A DNA stretch of 64,000 nucleotides from Microtetraspora glauca (GCA_000721275.1 JOFO01000015.1:62001-126000), one strand, 5' to 3'. Numbered from the stretch's first letter, positions 8,075 through 16,872 are shown. The notes: a model not told the origin generated them from the letters alone. Made by a program: numbers and translations.

Positions 8075-9892
8075 GTGACGACGTCCCCCGCACCCCACGA
8101 CTCCGCACGACCGGCGGCGACCGCCGCCCCCGTCCTGCTCGCGCCCCCCGAGCTCAACCCCGCCGCCTGGACCCGCGCCTCCGCCCGCACCCTCGCCAAG
8201 GCCCTCGGCGAGTTCGCGTACGAGGAGATCCTCGCCCCCGTACCGGCCGGCGGCGACGCACCCGACCGGTACGTCCTCACCCTGGACGACGGCGCCCCCC
8301 TCGCCTTCACCGCCCGCCGCGGCGCCTACGGCGGCTGGCGCGTCGCCCCCGACACGATCACCCTCGACGGCCGGCCGCTGACGGACCCCCTCGCCTTCCT
8401 CGTCCGCGCCCGCCGCCTCCTCGGACTCGACGGCGCCACCCTCGGCCACCTCATCCGCGAACTCTCCGCCACCCTCGCCGCCGAGGCGCGGCTCGACCAC
8501 ACCGCGCTCCCCGCGCACCGCCTCGCCGACCTCCCGTACGCCGCGCTCGAAGGCCACCAGACCGGACACCCCTGGCTGGTCCTCAACAAGGGCCGCATCG
8601 GGTTCTCCGCCGGCGACGCCGCCCGCTGGGCCCCCGAGGCCCGCAACGCCACCCGCCTCCCGTGGATCGCCGTCAGCAACCGCCTCGCCGCCTACCGCGG
8701 CGTGACCGGACTGGAGACCCCCGACCTCCTCTACGCCCGCGAGCTCGACCCGCCCGTCCGGGAGGCGTTCCGCGCCGAACTGACCGCCCGCGGACTCGAC
8801 CCCGACGCGTACCTGCTGCTGCCCGTCCACCCCTGGCAGTGGGACGAGATCCTCCTTCCGCTCTACGCCCCCGCCGTCGCCGCCGCGGAGATCGTCCCCC
8901 TGCCCGCCGACGGAGACCTCCGCCTGCCGCAGCAGTCCATCCGCACCTTCCTCAACACGAGCCGCCCCGACCGGCACACCGTCAAACTGCCGCTCTCCGT
9001 CCTCAACACCCTCGTCTGGCGCGGCCTCCCCACCGAACGCACCCTCGCCGCCCCGGCCGTCACCGCCTGGGTCCACGGCCTGCGCGACGCCGACCCCTTC
9101 CTCCACCGCGAGTGCGGCGTGATCCTCCTCGGCGAGGTCGCCTCCGTCACCGTCGAGCACCCCCTCTACGACCGGCTGCCCGAAGTCCCGTACCAGTACA
9201 AGGAACTCCTCGGCGCGATCTGGCGCGAACCGCTCCGCCTGCCCCCCGGCGAACGCGCCCGCACCCTCGCCTCGCTGCTGCACACCGACCCCGACGGCCG
9301 CGCCTTCGTCGCCGAGCTCGTCGAGCGCTCCGGCCTCGCCCCCGCCACCTGGCTGCGGCGGCTCTTCGCCGCCCTGCTGCCCCCGCTGCTCCACTTCCTC
9401 TACCGCTACGGCACGGTCTTCTCGCCGCACGGCGAGAACGCGATCGTCGTCTACGACGAGCAGGACGTCCCCGTCCGCCTGGCGATCAAGGACTTCGTCG
9501 ACGACGTCAACATCAGCGCCCACCCGCTCCCCGAGCACGCGTCGATGCCCGACGACGTCCGCGCCGTCCTCCTCACCGAGGAGCCGGAGTTCCTCACCCA
9601 GTTCATCCATTCGGGGCTCTTCGTCGGCGTCTTCCGCTACCTCGCCCCGCTGTGCGAGGAGCAACTCGACGTGCCCGAGGCGGACTTCTGGGGCCTCGTC
9701 CGCGCCGAGATCCTGCGCCACCAGGAGCGGTTCCCCGAGCTGAAGGAACGGTTCGAGCTCTTCGACCTGCTCACCCCGAGGATCGAACGGCTCTGCCTCA
9801 ACCGGAACCGGCTGCACCTGGACGGCTACCGGGACCGCGCCGACCGCCCGCACGCCGCCGTCCACGGGACCGTTCCCAACCCCCTCGCGTGA
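8075..9892 (+). CDS. NIS siderophore synthetase (IucA/IucC family), second copy
   Basis: 605 residues. Motifs in order: GHPWLVLNKGRIGFS near residue 165, LPVHPWQWDE near 250, QQSIRTFLNTS near 286, KLPLSVLNTLVWRGL near 305, SPHGENAIV near 450, IKDFVDDVNIS near 471. The SIRTF and KLPLSVLNT blocks resemble AlcC/DesD/IucC enzymes that use citryl or succinyl monoesters or monoamides. GTG 8075 has GAGGAG 7 bases upstream. Two synthetases in one operon suggest sequential condensation: the first makes a monoamide, the second adds another unit. It is the last gene of the cluster; the DinG-type helicase follows after 50 bases with its own promoter. No exporter, esterase or uptake gene lies within the operon. 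Confidence 0.93.
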   Translation: MTTSPAPHDSARPAATAAPVLLAPPELNPAAWTRASARTLAKALGEFAYEEILAPVPAGGDAPDRYVLTLDDGAPLAFTARRGAYGGWRVAPDTITLDGRPLTDPLAFLVRARRLLGLDGATLGHLIRELSATLAAEARLDHTALPAHRLADLPYAALEGHQTGHPWLVLNKGRIGFSAGDAARWAPEARNATRLPWIAVSNRLAAYRGVTGLETPDLLYARELDPPVREAFRAELTARGLDPDAYLLLPVHPWQWDEILLPLYAPAVAAAEIVPLPADGDLRLPQQSIRTFLNTSRPDRHTVKLPLSVLNTLVWRGLPTERTLAAPAVTAWVHGLRDADPFLHRECGVILLGEVASVTVEHPLYDRLPEVPYQYKELLGAIWREPLRLPPGERARTLASLLHTDPDGRAFVAELVERSGLAPATWLRRLFAALLPPLLHFLYRYGTVFSPHGENAIVVYDEQDVPVRLAIKDFVDDVNISAHPLPEHASMPDDVRAVLLTEEPEFLTQFIHSGLFVGVFRYLAPLCEEQLDVPEADFWGLVRAEILRHQERFPELKERFELFDLLTPRIERLCLNRNRLHLDGYRDRADRPHAAVHGTVPNPLA

Positions 9893-9927
9893 TCTCCGGG
9901 AGTGCTCCCGCTGTCGGTGCGGCCCCG

Positions 9928-9933
9928 TAGGCT
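9928..9933 (+). promoter_or_regulatory. -10 element of helicase gene (leaderless)
   Basis: TAGGCT ends 9 bases before ATG 9943, so the transcript should start within a few bases of the start codon. No Shine-Dalgarno is present between them. Confidence 0.55.
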
Positions 9934-9942
9934 GGGAACGCT

Positions 9943-11916
9943 ATGACGAAGCCATCCCTCCCCGACCTCCTCCACGCCGCCGTCGCCGCCGTCGGCGGCA
10001 CCGAGAGGCCCGGCCAGGTCGCCATGGCCGAGGCCGTGGCCGAGGCCATCGACGACAACTCCCACCTGCTCGTCCAGGCGGGCACCGGCACCGGGAAGTC
10101 GCTCGGCTACCTCGTGCCGGCGCTCGCGCACGGGGAGAGGGTGGTGGTGGCCACGGCCACCCTGGCGCTCCAGCGCCAGCTCGTCGAGCGCGACCTGCCG
10201 CGGACGGTCGACGCGCTCCACCCGCAGCTGCGCCGCCGCCCCCAGTTCGCCATGCTCAAGGGCCGGTCGAACTACCTGTGCCTGCACCGCCTCCACGAGG
10301 GGGTGCCGCAGGACGAGGAGGACGGCCTGTTCGACCCCTTCGAGGCGGCCGCGCCGACCAGCAAGCTCGGCCAGGACCTGATCCGGCTGCGCGACTGGGC
10401 GGACGAGACGGAGACCGGCGACCGGGACGACCTGACGCCCGGCGTCTCCGACCGGGCCTGGGCCCAGGTGTCGGTCTCCTCCCGCGAATGCCTCGGCGCG
10501 AGCAAGTGCGCGTACGGCGCGGAGTGCTTCGCCGAGGCGGCCCGCGAGCGCGCCAAGCTCGCGGACGTCGTCGTCACGAACCACGCCCTGCTGGCGATCG
10601 ACGCGATCGAGGGCGCCCCCGTGCTGCCCCAGCACGAGGTCCTGATCGTCGACGAGGCCCACGAGCTGGTCTCCCGGGTGACGGGCGTCGCCACCGGGGA
10701 GCTCACGCCCGGCCAGGTGAACCGGGCGGTGCGCCGGGCCGCCAAGCTCGTGGACGAGAAGGTCGCCGACCAGCTCCAGACCGCCGCGGAGGGCTTCGAG
10801 CGGGTCATGGAGCTGGCGCTGCCGGGCCGGCTGGAGAAGCTTCCGGAGGACCTGGCGTACGCGCTGGGGGCGCTGCGCGACGCGGCCCGCGCCGTGATCA
10901 CCGCGCTGGGGAACACGCGGGACCGCTCCGTGCAGGACGAGGACGCGGTCCGCAAGCAGGCGATGGCCTCGGTGGAGACCGTGCACGGCGTGGCGGAGCG
11001 GATCACCCAGGGCTCCGAGTACGACGTCGTCTGGTACGAGCGCCACGACCGTTTCGGCGCCTCGGTGCGGGTCGCGCCGCTCTCCGTCTCCGGGCTGCTG
11101 CGGGAGAAGCTCTTCACCGAGCGCTCCGTCGTCCTCGCGTCGGCCACGCTCAAGCTCGGCGGGGACTTCAACGGGGTGGGCGCCTCCCTGGGGCTCGCGC
11201 CCGAGGGCACCACGGGCGACGACCTGCCGGTCTGGAAGGGCATCGACGTCGGCTCGCCGTTCGACTATCCCAAGCAGGGGATCATGTACGTCGCCAAGCA
11301 CCTGGCCAAGCCGGCCAGGGACGGCGACCGGGCCGACATGCTGGACGAGCTGACGGAGCTGATCCAGGCGGCCGGCGGCCGGACCCTGGGCCTCTTCTCC
11401 TCGATGCGGGCGGCCCAGCTGGCGGCGGAGGAGCTGCGGAGCCGTATCCCCGAGTTCCCGATCCTGCTCCAGGGCGAGGACACCCTGGGCGAGCTGATCA
11501 AGAACTTCTCGGCCGACCCGAAGACGTGCCTCTTCGGCACCCTGTCGCTCTGGCAGGGCGTGGACGTGCCGGGGGCCAGCTGCCAGCTGGTCGTCATGGA
11601 CAAGATCCCGTTCCCGCGTCCCGACGATCCGCTGATGAGCGCCCGCCAGCGGGCGGTCGAGGAGGCCGGGGGGAACGGCTTCATGGCCGTGGCGGCGACG
11701 CACGCGGCGCTGCTGATGGCCCAGGGCGCGGGCCGTCTGGTCCGGGCGACGGGCGACCGGGGCGTGGTGGCCGTGCTGGACCAGCGGCTCGCCACCGCCC
11801 GGTACGGCAGCTATCTGAAGGCGTCCATGCCCGACTTCTGGTACACGACCGACCGCAACCAGGTCCGGAGGTCGCTGGCGGCGATCGACGCGGCGGCGAA
11901 GGCGGACGGCGCCTGA
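9943..11916 (+). CDS. DinG/XPD-type ATP-dependent DNA helicase
   Basis: 657 residues. Superfamily 2 5'-3' helicase with an iron-sulfur cluster, probably resolving R-loops or damaged forks. Walker A GTGTGKS starts at residue 47; DEAHEL (motif II) near 237. Four cysteines between them (YLC near 112, then ECLGASKC and GAEC near 183-194) are the expected 4Fe-4S ligands. The C-terminal RecA lobe includes LFSSMRAAQ, LWQGVDVPG and QGAGRLVR (motif VI). ATG 9943 is fixed by the -10 hexamer just upstream. It converges on lexA, from which two hairpins separate it. No LexA site is seen at its own promoter, despite the E. coli name (damage-inducible G). Confidence 0.93.
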   Translation: MTKPSLPDLLHAAVAAVGGTERPGQVAMAEAVAEAIDDNSHLLVQAGTGTGKSLGYLVPALAHGERVVVATATLALQRQLVERDLPRTVDALHPQLRRRPQFAMLKGRSNYLCLHRLHEGVPQDEEDGLFDPFEAAAPTSKLGQDLIRLRDWADETETGDRDDLTPGVSDRAWAQVSVSSRECLGASKCAYGAECFAEAARERAKLADVVVTNHALLAIDAIEGAPVLPQHEVLIVDEAHELVSRVTGVATGELTPGQVNRAVRRAAKLVDEKVADQLQTAAEGFERVMELALPGRLEKLPEDLAYALGALRDAARAVITALGNTRDRSVQDEDAVRKQAMASVETVHGVAERITQGSEYDVVWYERHDRFGASVRVAPLSVSGLLREKLFTERSVVLASATLKLGGDFNGVGASLGLAPEGTTGDDLPVWKGIDVGSPFDYPKQGIMYVAKHLAKPARDGDRADMLDELTELIQAAGGRTLGLFSSMRAAQLAAEELRSRIPEFPILLQGEDTLGELIKNFSADPKTCLFGTLSLWQGVDVPGASCQLVVMDKIPFPRPDDPLMSARQRAVEEAGGNGFMAVAATHAALLMAQGAGRLVRATGDRGVVAVLDQRLATARYGSYLKASMPDFWYTTDRNQVRRSLAAIDAAAKADGA

Positions 11917-11935
11917 CGTCGTCCGGGTGCGGACG

Positions 11936-11969
11936 CGCCTCGGCCCCGGCGGGTGCCGGGGCCGAGGCG
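11936..11969. terminator. Helicase-side terminator hairpin
   Basis: Perfect 15-base arms CGCCTCGGCCCCGGC and GCCGGGGCCGAGGCG with a GGGT loop, 19 bases past the helicase stop. No U tract, as is usual in Streptomyces. Confidence 0.75.
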
Positions 11970-11993
11970 AGCCAGATGTGTGAGACGTGGAGC

Positions 11994-12028
11994 GGGCCCC
12001 GGGACCGGCGCAGTGGATCCCGGGGCCC
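11994..12028. terminator. lexA-side terminator hairpin
   Basis: Arms GGGCCCCGGGA and TCCCGGGGCCC, 11 base pairs, loop of 13 bases, 21 bases past the lexA stop. Together with the previous hairpin it insulates two convergent genes. Confidence 0.65.
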
Positions 12029-12049
12029 GGTCGGAGCCGGCGAGGTGGG

Positions 12050-12838
12050 TCAGACCCGTCGCAGAACGGCGACCACCTTGCCGAGGATCGTGGCCTCGTC
12101 ACCGGGGATGGGCTGGTACGCGGCGTTGTGCGGCAGCAGCCAGACGTGTCCGTCCTCGCGCTTGAAGCGCTTCACCGTGGCCTCGCCGTCGAGCATGGCT
12201 GCGACGATGTCGCCGTTCTCCGCGACGGGCTGGCGGCGGACGGTGACCCAGTCGCCGTCGCAGATGGCGGCCTCGATCATGGAGTCGCCGACGACCTTGA
12301 GGACGAAGAGCTCACCGTCGCCGACGAGCTGCCGGGGGAGGGGGAAGACGTCCTCGACGGACTCCTCGGCCAGGATGGGACCACCGGCGGCGATCCGGCC
12401 GACCAGGGGCACGTACGACGCCGCCGGCTTGCCGGTGGTGTCGGTCGGCTGGGTGCTCGGCTGGTCGGAGCCGCGGACCTCGTACGCCCGGGGGCGGTGC
12501 GGGTCGCGGCGGAGGAAGCCCTTGCGCTCCAGGGCCATCAGCTGGTGGGCCACCGACGACGTGCTGGAGAGGCCCACCGCCTGGCCGATCTCGCGCATCG
12601 ACGGCGGGTAGCCGCGCCGCTGGACCGAGTCGCGGATGACTTCGATGACCCGCCGCTGGCGGTCGGTGAGGCCGGAGCTGTCGGCCCTGATGCCTGGAGG
12701 CCGTCCGGGGAGGGCGCGGGCGGGGCGCCCGGGCTCCTCGCCGTTCATGGCTGTGTCGGTCATGGCGTGCACCGGCTCGAGTCGGCCCTGGGAGCGGTCC
12801 TGGGCGGTGATGGTGGCGCTGTCTGCGGTGGTGGTCAC
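12050..12838 (-). CDS. lexA: SOS repressor LexA
   Basis: 262 residues. Winged-helix DNA-binding domain at about 57-122 ([16 protein letters not shown], then the recognition helix [14 protein letters not shown]). The self-cleavage Ala-Gly bond is at 151-152 in GRIAAGGPI. Catalytic serine is Ser186 (VVGDSMIEA) and catalytic lysine Lys223 (TVKRF). The GTG start at 12838 has GAGAGGGG upstream and gives the [14 protein letters not shown]-terminus I recall from S. coelicolor LexA. This actinobacterial form has a longer N-terminus than the 202-residue E. coli protein. It represses SOS genes until RecA filaments trigger cleavage. A LexA box at 12904-12919 implies autoregulation. It is divergent from nrdR. 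Confidence 0.97.
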   Translation of the reverse strand: MTTTADSATITAQDRSQGRLEPVHAMTDTAMNGEEPGRPARALPGRPPGIRADSSGLTDRQRRVIEVIRDSVQRRGYPPSMREIGQAVGLSSTSSVAHQLMALERKGFLRRDPHRPRAYEVRGSDQPSTQPTDTTGKPAASYVPLVGRIAAGGPILAEESVEDVFPLPRQLVGDGELFVLKVVGDSMIEAAICDGDWVTVRRQPVAENGDIVAAMLDGEATVKRFKREDGHVWLLPHNAAYQPIPGDEATILGKVVAVLRRV

Positions 12839-12903
12839 GTCGTCGGCCCCTCTCGAATGGTCTCCCTGGCTGGCACAACGGTAGTAGCTTTCGAAAGGTT
12901 GCG

Positions 12904-12919
12904 CCAAACACACGTTCGA
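12904..12919. promoter_or_regulatory. LexA (SOS) box of lexA
   Basis: On the lexA strand the site reads TCGAACGTGTGTTTGG, matching the actinobacterial/Bacillus-type SOS consensus CGAAC-N4-GTTCG with a degenerate right half. It lies 66-81 bases upstream of the GTG start, next to a TTGGCG that may be the -35 element. Confidence 0.75.
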
Positions 12920-13117
12920 GTGAAAATCCGCAGATTGCCTTACGGGTGTGCGGGTGGGGGTGTATGGGGAGCAGGCCCCCGGAGGTGGGAGCCGCCCTTA
13001 CGGTAGCCTTCGCGGCTGGGTTCCCAGGTCCCGGCGCGCCCTCCCAGTCTCCCATCCGCGGAGCACGGGCGCGGCTCCGGGGTCCCCGCGACACGCGGGG
13101 GCGTCGCACCGGCCCCA

Positions 13118-13133
13118 ACCCAAGATCTAGTGG
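13118..13133. promoter_or_regulatory. NrdR box 1
   Basis: ACCCAAGATCTAGTGG, 16 bases, close to the known NrdR box consensus acaCWATATATWGtgt (the CWA...TWGtg core is kept). It lies just upstream of a TTGGAT -35 candidate (13135-13140). Confidence 0.7.
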
Positions 13134-13148
13134 TTGGATGTCATCGGC

Positions 13149-13164
13149 CACCCAGGGATAGTGG
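13149..13164. promoter_or_regulatory. NrdR box 2
   Basis: CACCCAGGGATAGTGG. The ATAGTGG half matches box 1, and the two boxes are exactly 31 bases apart (three helical turns), as in characterised NrdR-controlled promoters. It overlaps a GATAGT -10 candidate (13157-13162), 16 bases from TTGGAT. Confidence 0.65.
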
Positions 13165-13275
13165 TCCCCGGTCTGCCGGGGCTCCTGCCATCGCCTATGC
13201 TGGTGGTCGCTTCGAGGGCCTTGACGGGCCGCGCGAGGCTGTTCAGTCGTGCCGTGAGGAAGAGGGTCGTAACCG

Positions 13276-13782
13276 ATGCACTGCCCCTTCTGCAGGCACC
13301 CCGACAGCCGGGTCGTGGACAGTCGCACCACCGATGACGGCACGTCGATCCGACGCCGCCGGCAGTGCACGGACTGCGCCCGCCGTTTCACCACGGTGGA
13401 GACGTGTTCGCTCATGGTGGTCAAGCGCTCCGGCGTCACCGAGCCCTTCAGTCGCACCAAGGTCATCTCCGGCGTCCGCAAGGCGTGCCAGGGGCGGCCG
13501 GTCACCGAGGACGCCCTGGCCAAGCTCGGCCAGCGGGTCGAGGAGGCGGTGCGCGCCACCGGTAGCGCCGAGCTGACCACCCACGACGTGGGCCTGGCCA
13601 TCCTCGGGCCGCTGCAGGAGCTCGACCTCGTCGCGTACCTGCGCTTCGCCTCCGTCTACAAGGCGTTCGAGGGGCTCGAGGACTTCGAGGCCGCCATCGC
13701 GGAACTCCGCGTGCGGCCTCCCGCTGAGAACGGCGGGACCGGCACCCCCGAGGTGCCCGTTCCCGCCGGCGCCGCCGACTGA
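13276..13782 (+). CDS. nrdR: Transcriptional repressor NrdR
   Basis: 168 residues. Senses ATP/dATP and represses ribonucleotide reductase genes. N-terminal zinc ribbon with Cys3, Cys6, Cys31 and Cys34 (MHCPFC and QCTDC), followed by an ATP-cone domain at about 49-139 beginning VVKRSG. The length is slightly above the usual 150-165 because of a Pro/Ala tail. ATG 13276 has GAGGAAGAGGG upstream. It is followed by nrdJ after 174 bases on the same strand, and both are expected to be controlled by the two NrdR boxes upstream, giving autoregulation. The intergenic hairpin may reduce read-through into nrdJ. Confidence 0.97.
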   Translation: MHCPFCRHPDSRVVDSRTTDDGTSIRRRRQCTDCARRFTTVETCSLMVVKRSGVTEPFSRTKVISGVRKACQGRPVTEDALAKLGQRVEEAVRATGSAELTTHDVGLAILGPLQELDLVAYLRFASVYKAFEGLEDFEAAIAELRVRPPAENGGTGTPEVPVPAGAAD

Positions 13783-13786
13783 CGGC

Positions 13787-13814
13787 GGTCCGGGCCCCTC
13801 GCGGGCCCGGGACC
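13787..13814 (+). terminator. Hairpin between nrdR and nrdJ
   Basis: GGTCCGGGCCC pairs with GGGCCCGGGACC (one bulged G) around CTCGC, starting 5 bases after the nrdR stop. No U tract. It may be a partial terminator or an mRNA-processing hairpin inside the nrdR-nrdJ unit. Confidence 0.5.
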
Positions 13815-13875
13815 GGCCGTGGCGCGGCCGTGAAGACCTGCCCCGGGTGACCTGTGCGGCGCCCGCGGGTCAAGC

Positions 13876-13895
13876 AGTACAGAACGAAGTACAGA
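13876..13895. repeat. 8-bp direct repeat upstream of nrdJ
   Basis: AGTACAGA at 13876-13883 and again at 13888-13895, separated by ACGA (period 12). It lies about 60-80 bases before the nrdJ start, where a separate nrdJ promoter or activator site could be. Confidence 0.45.
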
Positions 13896-13956
13896 CAACG
13901 GTGCTCTGGGACTATCTGGGCGCCAAAGGGTGTTTTGCCCGTATATGGGAGGCGGC

Positions 13957-16863
13957 ATGACAGAGACGGCGAGCGGCCCGGCACGTGGTTCCCGCACCAA
14001 GGGAGCCAAGGCGGCGAGCAAGGGCCTGCGGATCGAGCGCATCCACACCACCCCCGGCGTGCATCCGTACGACGAGGTGAACTGGGAGCGCCGTGACGTC
14101 GTCATGACCAACTGGCGCGACGGCTCGATCAACTTCGAGCAGCGTGGCGTCGAGTTCCCCGACTTCTGGTCGGTGAACGCGGTCAACATCGTCACCAGCA
14201 AGTACTTCCGCGGGGCCGTCGGCACCCCGCAGCGCGAGACCGGTCTCAAGCAGCTCATCGACCGCATCGTGAAGACCTACACGAAGGCCGGCGAGGACTA
14301 CGGGTACTTCGCCTCGCCCGCCGACGCCGAGATCTTCGAGCACGAGCTCACCTACGCCCTGCTCCACCAGATCTTCAGCTTCAACTCGCCGGTCTGGTTC
14401 AACGTGGGCACGCCGCAGCCCCAGCAGGTCTCCGCCTGCTTCATCCTGTCCGTCGACGACTCCATGGAGTCGATCCTCGACTGGTACAAGGAAGAGGGCA
14501 TGATCTTCAAGGGCGGCTCCGGCGCCGGCCTGAACCTCTCCCGCATCCGCTCCTCCAAGGAGCTGCTCTCCTCCGGCGGCAACGCCTCCGGCCCGGTCTC
14601 CTTCATGCGCGGCGCCGACGCCTCCGCGGGAACGATCAAGTCCGGTGGTGCCACCCGCCGCGCCGCCAAGATGGTCATCCTCGACGTCGACCACCCGGAC
14701 ATCGAGAACTTCATCGAGACCAAGGTCAAGGAGGAGGAGAAGATCCGCGCGCTGCGCGACGCGGGCTTCGACATGGACCTGGGCGGCGACGACATCACGT
14801 CCGTCCAGTACCAGAACGCCAACAACTCCGTCCGCGTGAACGACGAGTTCATGAAGGCCGTCGAGTCCGGCGGGAAGTTCGGCCTGCGCGCCCGCATGAC
14901 CGGCGAGGTCATCGAGGAGGTCGACGCCAAGGCGCTCTTCCGCAAGATGGCCGAGGCCGCGTGGGCCTGCGCCGACCCGGGCATTCAGTACGACGACACG
15001 ATCAACCACTGGCACACCTGCCCCGAGTCCGGCCGCATCAACGGCTCGAACCCGTGCAGCGAGTACATGCACCTGGACAACACGTCCTGCAACCTCGCCT
15101 CGCTGAACCTCATGAAGTTCCTGAAGGACGACGGCAAGGGCAACCAGTCCTTCGACGTCGAGCGCTTCGCCAAGGTCGTCGAGCTCGTCATCACCGCGAT
15201 GGACATCTCCATCTGCTTCGCCGACTTCCCGACCCAGAAGATCGGCGAGAACACCCGCGCCTTCCGCCAGCTCGGCATCGGCTACGCCAACCTCGGCGCC
15301 CTGCTGATGGCGACCGGCCACGCGTACGACTCCGAGGGCGGCCGTGCCCTCGCCGGCGCCATCACCTCGCTGATGACCGGCACCTCGTACAAGCGCTCCG
15401 CCGAGCTCGCCGCGGTCGTCGGCGCGTACGACGGCTACGCCCGCAACGCCGAGCCGCACCAGCGCGTCATGAAGCAGCACGCCGACGCCAACGACAAGGC
15501 CGTCCGCATGGACGACCTGGACACCCCGATCTGGGCCGCCGCCACCGAGGCGTGGCAGGACGTGATCCGCCTCGGCGCCAAGAACGGCTTCCGCAACGCC
15601 CAGGCGTCGGTCATCGCCCCGACCGGCACCATCGGCCTCGCGATGTCCTGCGACACCACCGGCCTCGAGCCCGACCTCGCCCTGGTCAAGTTCAAGAAGC
15701 TCGTCGGCGGCGGCTCGATGCAGATCGTCAACGGCACCGTCCCGCAGGCCCTGCGCCGTCTGGGCTACCAGGAGGAGCAGATCGAGGCGATCGTCGCCCA
15801 CATCGCCGAGCACGGCAACGTGATCGACGCCCCCGGCCTCAAGACCGAGCACTACGAGGTCTTCGACTGCGCCATGGGCGAGCGCTCCATCTCCGCGATG
15901 GGCCACGTCCGCATGATGGCCGCCATCCAGCCCTGGATCTCCGGCGCCCTCTCCAAGACCGTGAACCTGCCGGAGACGGCCACGGTCGAGGACGTCGAGG
16001 AGGTCTACTTCGAGGCGTGGAAGATGGGCGTCAAGGCGCTCGCGATCTACCGCGACAACTGCAAGGTCGGCCAGCCGCTCTCCGCGAAGAAGAGGGACAC
16101 CGACGATGCCGCGAAGGCCGAGGTGACCGCGAAGACCGAGGCGACGATCCGCGAGGCCGTCGAGAAGGTCGTCGAGTACCGTCCGGTCCGCAAGCGTCTC
16201 CCGAAGGGCCGCCCGGGGATCACCACCTCCTTCACCGTCGGCGGTGCCGAGGGCTACATGACCGCCAACTCCTACCCGGACGACGGTCTCGGCGAGGTCT
16301 TCCTGAAGATGTCGAAGCAGGGTTCGACCCTCGCGGGCATGATGGACGCCTTCTCCATCGCCGTCTCCGTCGGTCTGCAGTACGGCGTCCCGCTGGAGAC
16401 GTATGTCTCGAAGTTCACCAACATGCGCTTCGAGCCGGCCGGCATGACCGACGACCCGGACGTGCGGATGGCGCAGTCGATCGTCGACTACATCTTCCGC
16501 CGCCTGGCGCTGGACTTCCTGCCCTTCGAGACCCGCTCGGCCCTCGGCATCCACTCCGCCGAGGAGCGCCAGCGCCACCTGGAGACGGGCTCCTACGAGC
16601 CGTCCGCCGAGGACGTCGACGTGGAGGGTCTGGCCCAGTCCGCCCCGGTCGCCACGGAGCTGAAGGCCGTGGCCGCCCCGGCCCCGGCCGCCAAGGCCGA
16701 GGACCCGGCCCCGAAGCAGGCGCACACCTCCGCGGAGCTCGTGGAGATGCAGCTCGGCATCAGCGCCGACGCCCCGCTCTGCTTCTCCTGCGGGACGAAG
16801 ATGCAGCGCGCCGGCTCCTGCTACATCTGCGAGGGCTGCGGCTCGACCAGCGGCTGCAGCTGA
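13957..16863 (+). CDS. nrdJ: Vitamin B12-dependent (class II) ribonucleoside-diphosphate reductase
   Basis: 968 residues. Reduces ribonucleotides to deoxyribonucleotides with adenosylcobalamin, oxygen-independently. Recognisable blocks: VWFNVGTP, FKGGSGAGLNLSRIRSSKE near residue 185, GGATRRAAKMVILDVDHPD near 229, NPCSEYMHLDNTSCNLASLN near 365, APTGTIGLAMSCDTTGLEPD near 555. The C-terminus (about 943-968) is a Cys-rich CFSCGTKMQRAGSC-type tail followed by CEGCG and SGC, the re-reducing cysteines. ATG 13957 has GGGAGG 5 bases upstream; a GTG at 13930 adds only MFCPYMGGG and lacks a site. It is cotranscribed with, or follows, nrdR. A perfect 17-bp hairpin terminates it. Confidence 0.97.
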   Translation: MTETASGPARGSRTKGAKAASKGLRIERIHTTPGVHPYDEVNWERRDVVMTNWRDGSINFEQRGVEFPDFWSVNAVNIVTSKYFRGAVGTPQRETGLKQLIDRIVKTYTKAGEDYGYFASPADAEIFEHELTYALLHQIFSFNSPVWFNVGTPQPQQVSACFILSVDDSMESILDWYKEEGMIFKGGSGAGLNLSRIRSSKELLSSGGNASGPVSFMRGADASAGTIKSGGATRRAAKMVILDVDHPDIENFIETKVKEEEKIRALRDAGFDMDLGGDDITSVQYQNANNSVRVNDEFMKAVESGGKFGLRARMTGEVIEEVDAKALFRKMAEAAWACADPGIQYDDTINHWHTCPESGRINGSNPCSEYMHLDNTSCNLASLNLMKFLKDDGKGNQSFDVERFAKVVELVITAMDISICFADFPTQKIGENTRAFRQLGIGYANLGALLMATGHAYDSEGGRALAGAITSLMTGTSYKRSAELAAVVGAYDGYARNAEPHQRVMKQHADANDKAVRMDDLDTPIWAAATEAWQDVIRLGAKNGFRNAQASVIAPTGTIGLAMSCDTTGLEPDLALVKFKKLVGGGSMQIVNGTVPQALRRLGYQEEQIEAIVAHIAEHGNVIDAPGLKTEHYEVFDCAMGERSISAMGHVRMMAAIQPWISGALSKTVNLPETATVEDVEEVYFEAWKMGVKALAIYRDNCKVGQPLSAKKRDTDDAAKAEVTAKTEATIREAVEKVVEYRPVRKRLPKGRPGITTSFTVGGAEGYMTANSYPDDGLGEVFLKMSKQGSTLAGMMDAFSIAVSVGLQYGVPLETYVSKFTNMRFEPAGMTDDPDVRMAQSIVDYIFRRLALDFLPFETRSALGIHSAEERQRHLETGSYEPSAEDVDVEGLAQSAPVATELKAVAAPAPAAKAEDPAPKQAHTSAELVEMQLGISADAPLCFSCGTKMQRAGSCYICEGCGSTSGCS

Positions 16864-16872
16864 CGCGTGACG

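Larger units (their letters stand above)
12839..13275. other. Divergent lexA-nrdR regulatory region
   Basis: 437 bases without a gene. The lexA half holds its SOS box. The middle (about 12930-13110) is GC-rich, with short hairpins and CTTACGGTAGCCTT, which could host -10 elements; I cannot decide between them. The nrdR half holds two NrdR boxes and a promoter. Short open frames here lack ribosome binding sites and family similarity. Confidence 0.6.

Noticed and set aside
8000..9865. Long antisense frame opposite the second NIS synthetase
   Set aside because: Shadow; no ribosome binding site, Gly/Glu-rich.
9200..9900. A desferrioxamine-type (des) cluster
   Set aside because: No lysine decarboxylase or monooxygenase adjacent, and a diaminobutyrate aminotransferase leads the operon.
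13854..14096. Small frame between nrdR and nrdJ
   Set aside because: Overlaps the nrdJ start in another frame and has no ribosome binding site.
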